Made by a program: the position numbers and the translations under genes | In this document: positions 30,401-36,908 of the stretch, one piece after another | Position numbering within the stretch: position 1 is the stretch's first letter | Layout: every line of letters starts with the position of its first letter | Assembly (NCBI GenBank): GCA_023390335.1 | Contig: JAEWCZ010000044.1 | Coordinates: forward strand, 1 to 64,000 | DNA from: Bacillota bacterium | GTDB lineage: Bacteria; Bacillota; Clostridia; Acetivibrionales; DSM-1351 | Reading direction: 5' to 3' | Length of the DNA stretch: 64,000 nt | The notes under the pieces: model-generated | Database searches by the model: none | Seen by the model: only the letters and a program-made list of their open reading frames with translations | Told to the model about the DNA's origin: nothing

Positions 30401-33400
30401 ACCTTTGCCGCCGCTAAAATAATCATTTCCTTTAAGGCCGTCAAATAAATCACTATTTTCAGTGCCGGTTAATATATCATCACCATTTGTACCTATTGTG
30501 TATATTAGTTGACTTGCTATTTTGTCCTGTTCCCAAACAATACCGCTCTGGAATGCTATTGTCTCAATTCTATTATTTATATTTATTTGAGAGTTTACAT
30601 CAAAATAGTTTTTGATAATTACCTTATCCTCTGAACCCTTAATAATAATTTCAAGATCACTGCCTGCATGAGAAAACATAATATTCTCAGGAGATATGCC
30701 ATTACCGAATTTAATTGTATCAATATTACCTTCAGTAGCGTCATTATCTTCAATAATTTTTATGCCTGTCCCAAGGTTAAAGATGTAAGTGTCATTTCCT
30801 TTGCCACCGCTGAAATAGTCAGTTCCATTTCCACCATCAAAAATATCATTTTTATCGGTTCCATAAAGTACATCATTCCCGTCTGTTCCCAATGTATATA
30901 TTGTCTGACTCGAGATATTTTCTGCGTTCCAGACAACTCCATTAGAAAATTTTATTTCTTCGATTCTGTTACCTACGTTTATATCGTAATCTGTAATAAA
31001 ATAATTTTTAATTATTACCTTATCCGGCGAATTTTTTATGATGATTTCCAAATTGTTTTGATTTCTTGCAAATATAACATTTTCAGGTGAAATTCCCGGT
31101 CCAAAACTAATAGTATCTTGATTACCTTCTGTATTATCACTATCTTCTATTACTTTTGTGCCGGTACCCAAGTTTATTATATAAGTATCATTTCCTTTAC
31201 CGCCGTTAAAGTAATCATTACCTTCTTTGCCGTCAAAGGTATCTGGTTTGTCTGTACCATAAAGCGCATCATCACCATTTGTCCCCAATATATATATTAA
31301 TTTGTCGGAGATATTCGCTGCGTCCCAGACAATCCCATTTGAAAATTGTATTTCTTCGATTCTGTTATTTACGTTTATATCATAATCTGTATTAAAATAG
31401 TTTTTTATAATCAGCTTATCCTGTGAATCCTTTATAATAATTTCCAAGTTATTCTGATTTTTTGCAAAAGTAATGTTTTCAGGAACTATCCCTGCTCCAA
31501 ATTTAATGCTATCTTTGTTACCTTCAGTATCATCTGTGTCTTCAATTATTTTTGTGCCAGTATCCGGATTAAATATGTATATATCATTACCTTTACCGCC
31601 AATGAGAGTATCATTCCCCAGTTTGCCGTCAATTATATCGTTTCTGCCTGTACCGGTTAATACATCATCACCATCGGTGCCTATGGTATATATAGGCTGG
31701 TTCTCAATCTTACTCTGTTCCCAAACCACTCCATTTGAAAATTCGAATATCTCGATTTCATTTTTTATGTTTATATTAAGGTTTGCATCAAAGTAGTTTT
31801 TGATAATTATCTTATCGCTTGATCCATTAACGATTATTTCCAGGTTATTACCATTGTGCACAAATATAAGGTCTTCGGGAGATATTCCTTCACCAAATTG
31901 TATTTTATCTATATTACCTGGTGTATCATCATTATCTTCAATTATCTTTATACCTGAACCCGGGTTAAATATGTAAGTATCATTTCCTTTACCGCCGCTT
32001 AAATAGTCTGTACCATTACCACCGTCAAATATGTCGCTTTTATCAGTACCAATCAGTGTATCATCTCCGTCGGTACCCGTAAATGTGCCGATAACATTTC
32101 CATCACCGCCGCCGACTATTATCATAATCTGGTCATAGTCCAATACAGTACCGTTATTTTCGAATATGAACTTTTCTATTCGGAAGGCTTCATCCAAGAA
32201 GTAATTCATAATTGTGAGTTTATCATCAGTACCTTTGACACTTACTATAAGATCATCACTATTTCTTTGAAGAATCAAATCCACCGGAGCTATACCTTGG
32301 GCAAATTTTACTGTGTCCAAGCTGCCGCCAGAACTGTCAAAATCAATAATAACATCCTCGCCATTACCCTTTTTAAATATATATGTATCACTGCCGTCTC
32401 CGCCTTCAAGAAAGTCTATACCGGCACCTCCATCCAACACATCATTGCCGAGGTCACCTATCAATTGATCATCCCCGCTAAACCCGCTTAATATATCATT
32501 TCCTTCATGTCCGAATAAAACATCATCTTCAACTGTACCATTTATTACAATAGGCTGGTTTTTGATTTTTTCTGTGTCCCAGACAGTTCCATCGCTAAAA
32601 TTAATAGCTTCGATTTGATTGGAGATATCCTTATAGAAGTCTAAAATAACAATCTTATCTGAAGTACCCTTTACAGTAATCTCCAAATTGTCTCCAATTT
32701 TAACAAAGACTATACTTTGAGGATTAATACCTGCTCCAAACTGAATTTTATCAATATTTCCGACTGTCTCGTCAGAATCCTCTATTGTAAGAATGCCATA
32801 ACCGGGGTTGAAAATATATGTATCGTTGCCGGTTCCACCTATGGCAAGATCACTTCCTCCTTTACCATCAAAAGTATCATTGCCTTCATAGCCCAACAAT
32901 TTATCTCCATCTGTAGACCCGGTAAATATGTCTGTTCCCTTTGTTCCGTTCAGTATTCCACTGCCGGTTATATAAACAGAACGAGCATCAATATCTTCTC
33001 TGTTCCAAACTGTACCATTGGAAAATTTGATCTGATCAAATTTATAGAAATCACTTGAATAATAATTTTTGATAATTAATTTATCTTTGTCCCCAGGTAC
33101 TGTAATTTCAAGATCTACACCAACTTTGTTAAATTTTACATTTTCAGGTTCTATCCCTTGCCCGAATTGTATTGTATCTACATCGGTCAATGCGGAATCA
33201 TAATCCTCTATTGTATCTATACCGGAACCCAAATTAAATAAGTAGGTATCACTACCTGAACCACCATATAAGTAGTCATTACCTCCCGAACCATTTAAAA
33301 TGTCATTGCCTTCATAGCCAAACAGCTTGTCGTTGCCGGAGCCACCTGTCATTATATCCACACCTGCAGTTCCATACAACTCACCACTACCCTTTATATA

Positions 33401-34210
33401 TACCGGCTGTGCATTAATATCCGACTTATTCCACACCACACCGTCATTGAAATTAATCTGTTCAATTCTGTTTCTATCGCTTTGATAATAATTAGTAATT
33501 ACTATTTTATCGGTTGTACCCGAAACATTTATTTCAAGGTTTAAACCTACTTTATTAAAAATTAGTTTATCCGGACTTATTCCTGCTCCAAACTTTATTG
33601 TATCAATATTTCCTGCTGCTTCATCATAATCTGTAATTGTGAGTACACCGTATCCGGAATTAAATATATAAGTATCATTACCTGTTCCACCGTTTATAAT
33701 ATCTCCGCCGCCTCGGCCATCTATAATGTCATTTCCGCCCTTTGCATCAATTATGTCTTTTCCGGTTGATCCCACAATTATTTCATCGATATCGGTTCCG
33801 GTAATAGTACCTTGACCTGATATGTACATTGGCTGTGAGTCAATAGTTTTCCCATCCCAAATCGTCCCGTCAGAAAATTGTAACTGCTCAATCTTGCACC
33901 AGCTTGTGTAGTAATTTAATACTGTTATGCAATCGTTGGTATTTGCAATAGCGATTTTCAGGTTGTTTCCCACTCTGGAAAACAGCAGATCCGTACCGGC
34001 AATATTTTCCCCAAAGACAATGGTATCGATATTTCCGGCTGTCTTGTCAATATCACTGATTGTGTCCTGTCCATCCCCTAGGTTAAATATGTACTTGTCA
34101 TTACCTAGCCCACCTGATAGGTAGTCATTTCCTTTTCCGCCTTCAAAGGTGTCACTGCCAACACTCCCATAGAGCGAGTCATTCCTGTCTGTACCGATTA
34201 AATCACTCAT
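18491..34210 (-). CDS. Giant RTX calcium-binding protein, type I secretion substrate
   Basis: 5239 residues; ATG 34210 follows GAGGAAAAAAC. There is no N-terminal signal peptide. I count 30 modules, each with glycine/aspartate nonapeptides (GGxGNDxLxG) and a companion domain of the form GNDTYIFN.G.GxDTIxDxD...GNIDTIxFGxGI...LEI.I.GT.DKI.I.NYF...IE.I.FSDGTVW. Seventeen lie before and thirteen after a central non-repeat insert (about residues 2350-2770). C-terminal modules carry longer RTX blocks than N-terminal ones. The C-terminal 100 residues lack glycine repeats and end with a type I secretion-like VDQLIQAMAGF segment and a short tail. No enzyme domain is recognised; an adhesin, surface-layer or matrix role is inferred. 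Pairs with the exporter genes downstream. Confidence 0.93.
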   Translation of the reverse strand: MSDLIGTDRNDSLYGSVGSDTFEGGKGNDYLSGGLGNDKYIFNLGDGQDTISDIDKTAGNIDTIVFGENIAGTDLLFSRVGNNLKIAIANTNDCITVLNYYTSWCKIEQLQFSDGTIWDGKTIDSQPMYISGQGTITGTDIDEIIVGSTGKDIIDAKGGNDIIDGRGGGDIINGGTGNDTYIFNSGYGVLTITDYDEAAGNIDTIKFGAGISPDKLIFNKVGLNLEINVSGTTDKIVITNYYQSDRNRIEQINFNDGVVWNKSDINAQPVYIKGSGELYGTAGVDIMTGGSGNDKLFGYEGNDILNGSGGNDYLYGGSGSDTYLFNLGSGIDTIEDYDSALTDVDTIQFGQGIEPENVKFNKVGVDLEITVPGDKDKLIIKNYYSSDFYKFDQIKFSNGTVWNREDIDARSVYITGSGILNGTKGTDIFTGSTDGDKLLGYEGNDTFDGKGGSDLAIGGTGNDTYIFNPGYGILTIEDSDETVGNIDKIQFGAGINPQSIVFVKIGDNLEITVKGTSDKIVILDFYKDISNQIEAINFSDGTVWDTEKIKNQPIVINGTVEDDVLFGHEGNDILSGFSGDDQLIGDLGNDVLDGGAGIDFLEGGDGSDTYIFKKGNGEDVIIDFDSSGGSLDTVKFAQGIAPVDLILQRNSDDLIVSVKGTDDKLTIMNYFLDEAFRIEKFIFENNGTVLDYDQIMIIVGGGDGNVIGTFTGTDGDDTLIGTDKSDIFDGGNGTDYLSGGKGNDTYIFNPGSGIKIIEDNDDTPGNIDKIQFGEGISPEDLIFVHNGNNLEIIVNGSSDKIIIKNYFDANLNINIKNEIEIFEFSNGVVWEQSKIENQPIYTIGTDGDDVLTGTGRNDIIDGKLGNDTLIGGKGNDIYIFNPDTGTKIIEDTDDTEGNKDSIKFGAGIVPENITFAKNQNNLEIIIKDSQDKLIIKNYFNTDYDINVNNRIEEIQFSNGIVWDAANISDKLIYILGTNGDDALYGTDKPDTFDGKEGNDYFNGGKGNDTYIINLGTGTKVIEDSDNTEGNQDTISFGPGISPENVIFARNQNNLEIIIKNSPDKVIIKNYFITDYDINVGNRIEEIKFSNGVVWNAENISSQTIYTLGTDGNDVLYGTDKNDIFDGGNGTDYFSGGKGNDTYIFNLGTGIKIIEDNDATEGNIDTIKFGNGISPENIMFSHAGSDLEIIIKGSEDKVIIKNYFDVNSQININNRIETIAFQSGIVWEQDKIASQLIYTIGTNGDDILTGTENSDLFDGLKGNDYFSGGKGNDTYRFDLGTGTKIIDDNDSTEGNKDAIIFGTGITPENITFAKNQNNLEIIIKDSNDKLIIMNYFVTDYDVNTSNTIEEIQFSNGVIWDSERISGQIIYIMGTDDDDTLYGTDKNDNFDGGKGTDYFSGGKGNDTYIFNLGTGIKIIEDNDATEGNVDTIKFGEGISPENILFSHAGNDLEIVIKGSDDKIIIKNYFDENSQINLNNRIEAIVFQGGVVWNQEKIESQPIYIIGTDGDDLLTGTAQNDIFDGLKGNDYFSGGTGNDTYKFNLGNGTKTIEDIDDTAGNLDTIIFGEGILPENIAFSRNGYNLEIVIRGSQDKVIVKDYFDINLNVKESNSIEKIIFSNGDVWDDKAIHEQSIYTMGTDGDDVLNGTDKADLFDGLSGKDLFIGGKGNDTYIFNPGNGTKTIEDTDDTEGNIDTIKFGPGILSKDILLSRNGNNLEIVVNSSDDRIVVNNYFLTNYEKNTENLIEKFVFSDGEVWNKEKIETQTIYTIGTSGNDELSGTDVNDIFNGLSGDDYFIGGKGNDTYIYNLGSGVKTIEDTDDTQGNIDTIQFGEGIPPENIVFFRVNDNLEISVRGTGDKLIVKNYFENGNDISTTNKFEKIMFSNGTVWGEKAILDQYIYSTGSDSIIGTLVNDIITGSAGNEDVYGYSGDDIIGTLGGQDSIYAGDGNDTLDGGAGEDNLFGVDGNDTYIFKRGYGQDFIYEADNYGNSIDTVSLGFGITTADVKIERVNDNLQIAIVNTEDILTVVDYFSDEGCKIEEIRFANGTVWGKADIEGLTGNTEPAMLTAFSEGTNGNDMLIGTLGNDILDGGSGNDSLYGGRGDDTYIFNIGYGKDKISDVDTTVGNIDKIKLGEGIREDNLKVSKVGNDLILKINGNDTDELKVINYFLGESYQVENIEFSNGAVWNQGRITAELAYSNNAEQGEYIGEKTYIIGTPGDDVPLIPNNQDRDNFIDPLQGNDIMYGGKGNDTYIFGPGYGNDKIVDYDTTPGNVDTVTFINRLARQDLAFSKSNDDLVISIIGSKDTLTISHFFDPSNAYLIEQLKFGDGTVVEGVNQFRKELEDEFAKAVAVKATSDPVILDLDNNGIEISTLENGINFDLDNNGFAEKIQWVNNTDGILARDLNGNGKIDDGTEVFGDQVLMSNGKISNNGYEALLDLDKNKDYVLDSQDAAFKTLKIWIDKNSNGITDSGELKTLSQVGIDSLKLNTSIVDDSTPGVIKQIIGYFMDQEGNKLDMSQFFFNVDLSDTRDPQDLPGVDDKISEILRSLPEIGTVGNVYGLRKSMATNEELRNLVTEFTQNKTVNKQELLDRIIYSWTGTTNIGRTGRGHMDARDLAVVEKFVGRKFIGSWGTSAAQEQAGDHLRVCYDIIKDYVFRCLAAESYLKEYVTTVGCNFNQATMKMEFNFDKLKQLCLTKINDTNFGFILSDLLECYSKDPLAYQGLKNLIDELRPLNEQAYIIATANKVYGRADSEYDYNVPWGPPFGTEALRGTAGVDFIYGGKGNDQLYGAAGDDYLDGEAGDDTLFGESGNDTLTGGEGNDTEYGGEGNDILQGSTGNDTLYGENGNDILKGEAGNDILYGSAGNDTLEGGIGNDSLDGGDGSDTYIFGIGSGIDTINNNDSNQASIDVIKFGTGITMDMLAIRRAMNDLEISINGTADVITIKNYYIHDNYKVDKILLDDGSFLDNEVIRNLPLIGTEGDDTITASDYKETIYGLGGNDTINALAGDDIIYGGKGNDTIYAGVGNDYIDGQEGDDTLYGGVGNDTYIFRTGAGKDTIIDTDATSGIVDTLKFEAGISKEDVDYRRVNRDLIITVSGSADTITIKNYYLPEGKIEKIEFADGTVEDNDMLSKLVIYGTINGDSISTDDVSEVIKGLDGGDTIYALGGNDLINGDAGNDYIDAGAGDDTVWGDDGDDQIFGQDGNDLIHGNNGNDTIDAGTGDDSVWGDTGDDKIFGQAGNDTIIGGAGNDQIYGGLDNDIIDGADGNDFVDGGEGNDTYLFRLGSGEDTIKDTDKATASIDTLKFEEGINYENVSLRRVNRDLVITVNGTSDKITIRNQFLPENKIEVIQFGDGKILDNSILDKLVIYGTEGTDSITTDDVDEVIDGLGGSDVINSMGGNDLVNGGSGDDKIVGGIGNDTLYGDAGEDTIDGQDGNDLIYGGADDDTLSGGTNDDLLYGNDGVDTINGQEGNDTIDGGAGDDILIGETGNDTYIFGLGSGADKITDFDNSSGNIDTILLGEGIDDSNLKYRRDFNNLEISISGTSDKITIQNYYVKDSYKIEKIQFSDGHTLDNEILRHLPLYGTENDDSINATDNEEKIYGLGGNDIIYSNAGDDYIEGGAGNDLINGGEGNDIILGQDGNDSLNGEAGNDILNGGLGKDNLNGGQGNDTYIFERGYGQDRISDIDSTQGNIDTILFAEGISEADIDIRRVLNDLIISINGTEDKLTISDYYLDNLHLIENIKFADGTALDNNKLAGLDVYGTIEADTIVATDKNETIRALAGNDVIRANGGNDIIFADAGDDTIIAGEGNDIINGGEGKDSLLGGNGDDILIGGTENDTLDGGAGNDTYSFAVGFGQDVINGTVTNTQEVDTIKFLEGISKENLVITRFINDLIITIKDTDDKLTVKDQFVGNSKIDKIELIDGSIINSDYINSLPMYGTENNDTLSGGAGNDTIYGLGGNDTISGNDGGDSIYGGEGADTLYGGTGADSLYGGTGADILDGGAGNDLLVGDVGNDTYVFGIGSGEDTITDNDSTAGNLDVIRLGTGITKDKLNYSRVNKDLVLTIIGTTDKLTIQNYFIDSNKIENILLSDGTAVEISNDLTIYGTEGDDEFQGGGSNETYIALGGNDKISGGDGEDKLYGGDGEDLLDGGTGKDYLEGGSGNDVYTFGIGYGEDTISDSDITEGNIDTLKFGEGISKEDITMVRNGYNLEITINGQSDKLTIEGYYSNESNRIERFMLYDGTLVDSKQADSIVLYGTDNDDTITGGDVAETIMALAGNDTVYGEGGNDIIDGGAGNDTIYGGTGNDTYIFNLGSGEDTIKENDDTYGNTDVIKLGQGISSDNLEFARIGNTLEITVKGTADKLIVTDYYSDNSKKIEKIELSDGTLIDAARYDNLPLYGTDGDDYLEAGNCKDTIMALDGGDVIFGLGGNDTIYAAGGNDNLHGGSGNDILYGEAGDDILNGDSGNDTLVGGEGNDTYKFELNSGVDTIDDYNSTGKNIDTIEFGEHIDSTGVSFVRVGNDLQIIVLGTNDRLNIKNYYVNDNYKIEAMKFMDGTIWDAQAIASQIESRDTKVGTPTADTITGGTSPDIIIGDAGNDNLSGNGGDDILYGGTGDDTLNGGDGNDTLTGDEGNDILNGGIGNDTYIFKRGFGIDTITDRDTIAGNIDTIKFTEGITKDDIEIIRRGNNLEISLKGTADVIKISQAAVAVSNRIERIAFDDGTVINVSDLNNIPTYGTSGDDNLNGDINNNIIKSLEGSDTVNAGDGDDIIYGGSEGDYLYGEFGLDTLYGETGNDFLYGGEENDILYGGEDDDNLDGAEGDDKLYGDSGNDYIEGGAGNDYIEGGDGNDNLIDSSGNDVFNGGAGNDSLSGSIGNDTYIFDKGYGKDTIIDYDETAGNVDSILFGANISREDLSYRRVINSLEFTVNNSEDKLTIEDYFLASNAVEVLQLADNSVFNNSDFENLDIYGTDAKETIMGDTKDNVIYGLAGMDEIRGGAGNDTLKGGDDSDFIYGEDGNDTIYGESGSDKLNGGAGNDTYVFSTGGSSDIIYNTGSLDTDTDTLLFNDVNYSDITMTRNNADLLMTINGTEDSITVSGYFNGGEYSLENIEFKNGEILTFNDVQNELSDNGTLNTATTDETANEISVTFTNEITNDEGAKEVSNTDIQNTVTTDDVTNIITIGSASDSTAVESALPSNEVDQLIQAMAGFTDDSGMLLNQAVQEKPQEAQDILSQFWVHQ
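25910..27180 (-). other. Central non-repeat insert of the RTX protein (calcium-loop plus helical region)
   Basis: The first part (about 27150-26650) is Asp/Asn-rich with EF-hand-like loops: ILDLDNNGIEI, NFDLDNNGFAE, ARDLNGNGKIDDG and WIDKNSNGITDSGEL. The second part (about 26590-25930) is helical and repeat-free, with GRGHMDARDLAVVEKFVGRKF, RVCYDIIKDYVFRCLAA and NDTNFGFILSDLLECYSKDP. The same arrangement occurs, from memory, in very large proteobacterial RTX proteins. This is the likeliest place for a specific activity or ligand site. Confidence 0.7.
28900..32070 (-). repeat. Tandem ~396-bp coding repeats in the RTX gene with A/B alternation
   Basis: Modules begin at near-regular steps (about 31690, 31290, 30895, 30500, 30100, 29705, 29305). 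Two flavours are seen. One has SHAG(S/N)DLEI and NNRIE.I.FQ.G; the other has A(K/R)NQNNLEIIIK and IEEIQFSNG. Their order suggests duplication of a two-module unit of about 795 bp. DNA similarity between same-flavour copies is clearly higher than between neighbours. Confidence 0.8.
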
Positions 34211-34392
34211 GTTTTTTCCTCACTTTCAAATTTGTAACCTACTATAACTAATAATATTCTATCATCTATTTTCTAAATTTTGTATATTATTCTTTTATTT
34301 TACTTATTTAAAATCATATGTAAAAGCATGAGTATTAAACGTATAATTTATGACTATCTCCCCTATAAAATAAATAGATAAAAGTTATGTAA

Positions 34393-34439
34393 ACAAAAAA
34401 TCTCCAACAGAATTATACCTTCAGTTGGAGATTTTTTGT
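34393..34439. terminator. Bidirectional terminator at the end of the biosynthetic cluster
   Basis: ACAAAAAATCTCCAAC pairs with GTTGGAGATTTTTTGT around an AT loop. It lies 19 bp after the stop of the last cluster gene and separates it from the RTX gene promoter region (34211-34392), in which I see no clear promoter. Confidence 0.9.
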
Positions 34440-34457
34440 TTGGTTTTTTAAGTAAAA

Positions 34458-35651
34458 TTATAGTGTTTCTTCAACAATTTCACATATAGTTTCGATCGAA
34501 TCATTATTTTTTATTTTCTCTGAATATTCCTTGCATTTCTCTAACGATTCTGGAGTCATCAGTTTCTCTAATCTTTCAATCAGATTTGAAGCCTTCCACT
34601 TTGCAGGTGGCAGGTACTCCGCCAAACCTATTTTTTGCAGTTTAGCAGCATTATATGGCCTATCTACATAGTGGGCAAGAATTAACTGAGGAACACTCGC
34701 CCGTAGTGCCTCTCCTATGGTTCCTATTCCACCATGATGAATAATAACCCGGATGTACGGTAGCACAATATCCATCGGTAAATATTCACACCATATGATG
34801 TTGGAGGGCAATTTATCAGGAATCAATTCTTTATACCTGGTTAGTATAATAGTTGGTTTGTTAAAAATCCCGCAGGCCTCAATACAGCAAGAATAGAAGT
34901 TTTCTTTTAACATTTTGGAGGTTCCACCCGTTATTAAAACAATATCTTTTGCATTTTCAAGAAACCCAGCCATGGATTCAGGCAATTCCTTGGATACAAT
35001 ATCCCCGACGGGTGGCAAAGGAAATCCCACCAGATCTATGTCCGCAGGCCAGGATTTAACAGTCTCACGATCAAACCACTCCGGCCACAAACCTATATTT
35101 CTTGTAGCATTCGCTTGCCATTCCAACCAACTTTTAATTGGTGGCAGCATCACCTTCGAACGCAATTGATTCATTTCTTTTACGATACTGTCTTTAAATA
35201 ATTGCTCATAATTAAGCATACTGCTTAATTCATACGGGGCCATAATAACTGAAATAATGGGAATATTAAGTTTTTCCGCAATCATAAGTGCTGCAATGCT
35301 GGAACGGTTTTTGGCAATGATAATAGTATTTTTTTCGGTACAATGTTCCAGAAGTTTATAATATTCACGCAATCTGACTTCTTCACTTTCGAACTTCTCT
35401 CGAAAAGTATCGATTCCAGAACCGCTTGCGATTGTATCAATATTTCCTTTCATGCATTCCATCAGATCCTTGTACTGTTCTTCATTATCCCAAACAACAA
35501 ATCCAAGACCCGCATCGGAAATTATCTTTTCGTAATAGCAGTGTGTAAATATGGTGACATGATGACCTCTCTCCTTGAGCCTGTACCCAATCCGTATGAA
35601 AGGGTAAACATCACCATCCGTCCAATGCGTGGAAATTAATATATTCGCCAT
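34458..35651 (-). CDS. Glycosyltransferase, macrolide/UGT-like (GT1 fold), copy 1
   Basis: About 397 residues. The start is ATG 35651 (MANILISTHWTDGDVYPF), which has GGGGGGGA just upstream; the TTG at 35681 would put the ribosome binding site inside the gene. GT-B fold: N-terminal acceptor domain, C-terminal donor domain with the nucleotide-sugar signature VIIHHGGIGTIGEALRASVPQLI and DRPYNAAKL. It should transfer an activated sugar to a small-molecule acceptor in the cytoplasm. It is the last gene of the cluster and about half identical by eye to the next gene upstream, a tandem duplication. Acceptor and sugar are unknown; the natural product made by this cluster is the likely acceptor. Confidence 0.9.
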   Translation of the reverse strand: MANILISTHWTDGDVYPFIRIGYRLKERGHHVTIFTHCYYEKIISDAGLGFVVWDNEEQYKDLMECMKGNIDTIASGSGIDTFREKFESEEVRLREYYKLLEHCTEKNTIIIAKNRSSIAALMIAEKLNIPIISVIMAPYELSSMLNYEQLFKDSIVKEMNQLRSKVMLPPIKSWLEWQANATRNIGLWPEWFDRETVKSWPADIDLVGFPLPPVGDIVSKELPESMAGFLENAKDIVLITGGTSKMLKENFYSCCIEACGIFNKPTIILTRYKELIPDKLPSNIIWCEYLPMDIVLPYIRVIIHHGGIGTIGEALRASVPQLILAHYVDRPYNAAKLQKIGLAEYLPPAKWKASNLIERLEKLMTPESLEKCKEYSEKIKNNDSIETICEIVEETL

Positions 35652-35699
35652 ACTATCCCCCCCATGTTCTCCCAACTTCAATATGAAGCGACTTGATGA

Positions 35700-36881
35700 T
35701 TAAAATTTTTCTATTACCTTCTTCAATTCAGCGGATACATCCTGATTTATTAGCTTGCTCTTATAAAATTCACACTTTTCTTTGTAATTACCTTCCAAAA
35801 ACCTTTTCATGCTGTCGGCCATTTTTTTAGGAACCCATTTCTTAGGCGGAAAGCTTAGTCCGATACCAAAGCTTTGGATTCTCAATGCATTATCGGGCCG
35901 ATCTGCCAAATGCGGCAATATAATCTGAGGAGTTCCACTTATTATCGCTTCCGTAATGGTACCGATTCCACCATGGTGAATTACCATATTTACTTTTGGC
36001 AAATATAAATTTAAATTCAGATTGTTTCGATGTATAATCCCCTCCGGCAAAGGCTTTGGGATATATTGATCATATGCCGTCACAAGAATCCCGGAAAAAC
36101 CAGCTTCGAAGCAAGCCTCCGCAGAAATTTTATAAAAATCGGGGTTAAGCATTTTACTGGTTCCACCGGTTATTAAGGCCACCGTTTTTTTACTGTTTAA
36201 TAAATGTTCAATTTCCGGATCCAATTCAGTTTCTTCATTTGTTTTTTCAGTTATAAAACCAATGAAATGGACGTCAGGACATAACCGGTAGTCTACTTCG
36301 GCATACCATTCAGGCCATGCCGCAATAAATGTAGGCGGGGAAAGCAGCCAATCCTTCCAGCTGTTTATCAGAGGAAGCCCTAACAAGGTTCTTGATTGAT
36401 TTATCTTTTCACACATGTCTTTTCCCATGATTTCTTCATGAAAGTCCATATGAGACAGGTAATTTGGAGCAAGAAGAACGGGCACAACCGGAAATCCATA
36501 CTTTTCAGCAACCAATAATGCCGATATGCTTGACCGATGCCTAGCTATCAAAATTGTATCAGTCCTGTTACAATATTTGCTTATGATGCCTACTTCCTTC
36601 ATAATTCTAGGTGAACTGTAATACTTTTCATTAAAGTATTGAACACCCTGCAAATTCTTCACTGCATCGGCCAATAGCGGAAAGTCGTTGATAAATTCCT
36701 CATATTCATTTTCATCATCAAGAGCGGCAAAAGCCAGTCCCCGATCCTTTACATCCTTTTCATAGCAGCAATGGGTAATAACGGTAACTTCATGCTTTTG
36801 ATTTTTGAGTGCTAAACCTATTTTAATAAATGGATATACATCCCCGCCTGTCCAATGTGTCACAATGATTATGTTTGCCAC
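35700..36881 (-). CDS. Glycosyltransferase, macrolide/UGT-like (GT1 fold), copy 2
   Basis: About 393 residues. By alignment with copy 1 the start is GTG 36881 (reads ANIIIVTHWTGGDVYPFIKIG), since GGGGGGGATGAAAGTGGCAAAC mirrors GGGGGGGATAGTATGGCGAAT; ATG 36887 touches the G-run and is too close. Donor-site signature: MVIHHGGIGTITEAIISGTPQII, then DRPDNALRI. It lies 27 bp from the adenylation gene upstream and 48 bp from copy 1 downstream. The pair could attach two sugars in sequence or act on different positions. Confidence 0.9.
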   Translation of the reverse strand: MANIIIVTHWTGGDVYPFIKIGLALKNQKHEVTVITHCCYEKDVKDRGLAFAALDDENEYEEFINDFPLLADAVKNLQGVQYFNEKYYSSPRIMKEVGIISKYCNRTDTILIARHRSSISALLVAEKYGFPVVPVLLAPNYLSHMDFHEEIMGKDMCEKINQSRTLLGLPLINSWKDWLLSPPTFIAAWPEWYAEVDYRLCPDVHFIGFITEKTNEETELDPEIEHLLNSKKTVALITGGTSKMLNPDFYKISAEACFEAGFSGILVTAYDQYIPKPLPEGIIHRNNLNLNLYLPKVNMVIHHGGIGTITEAIISGTPQIILPHLADRPDNALRIQSFGIGLSFPPKKWVPKKMADSMKRFLEGNYKEKCEFYKSKLINQDVSAELKKVIEKF

Positions 36882-36908
36882 TTTCATCCCCCCCAAATTC
36901 AATTCCCT

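Noticed and set aside
18800..34180. Regularly spaced repeats considered as a CRISPR array
   Set aside because: Period of about 396 bp (and 27-bp nonapeptide units) with open reading frame throughout; these are protein repeats, with no spacers and no cas genes.
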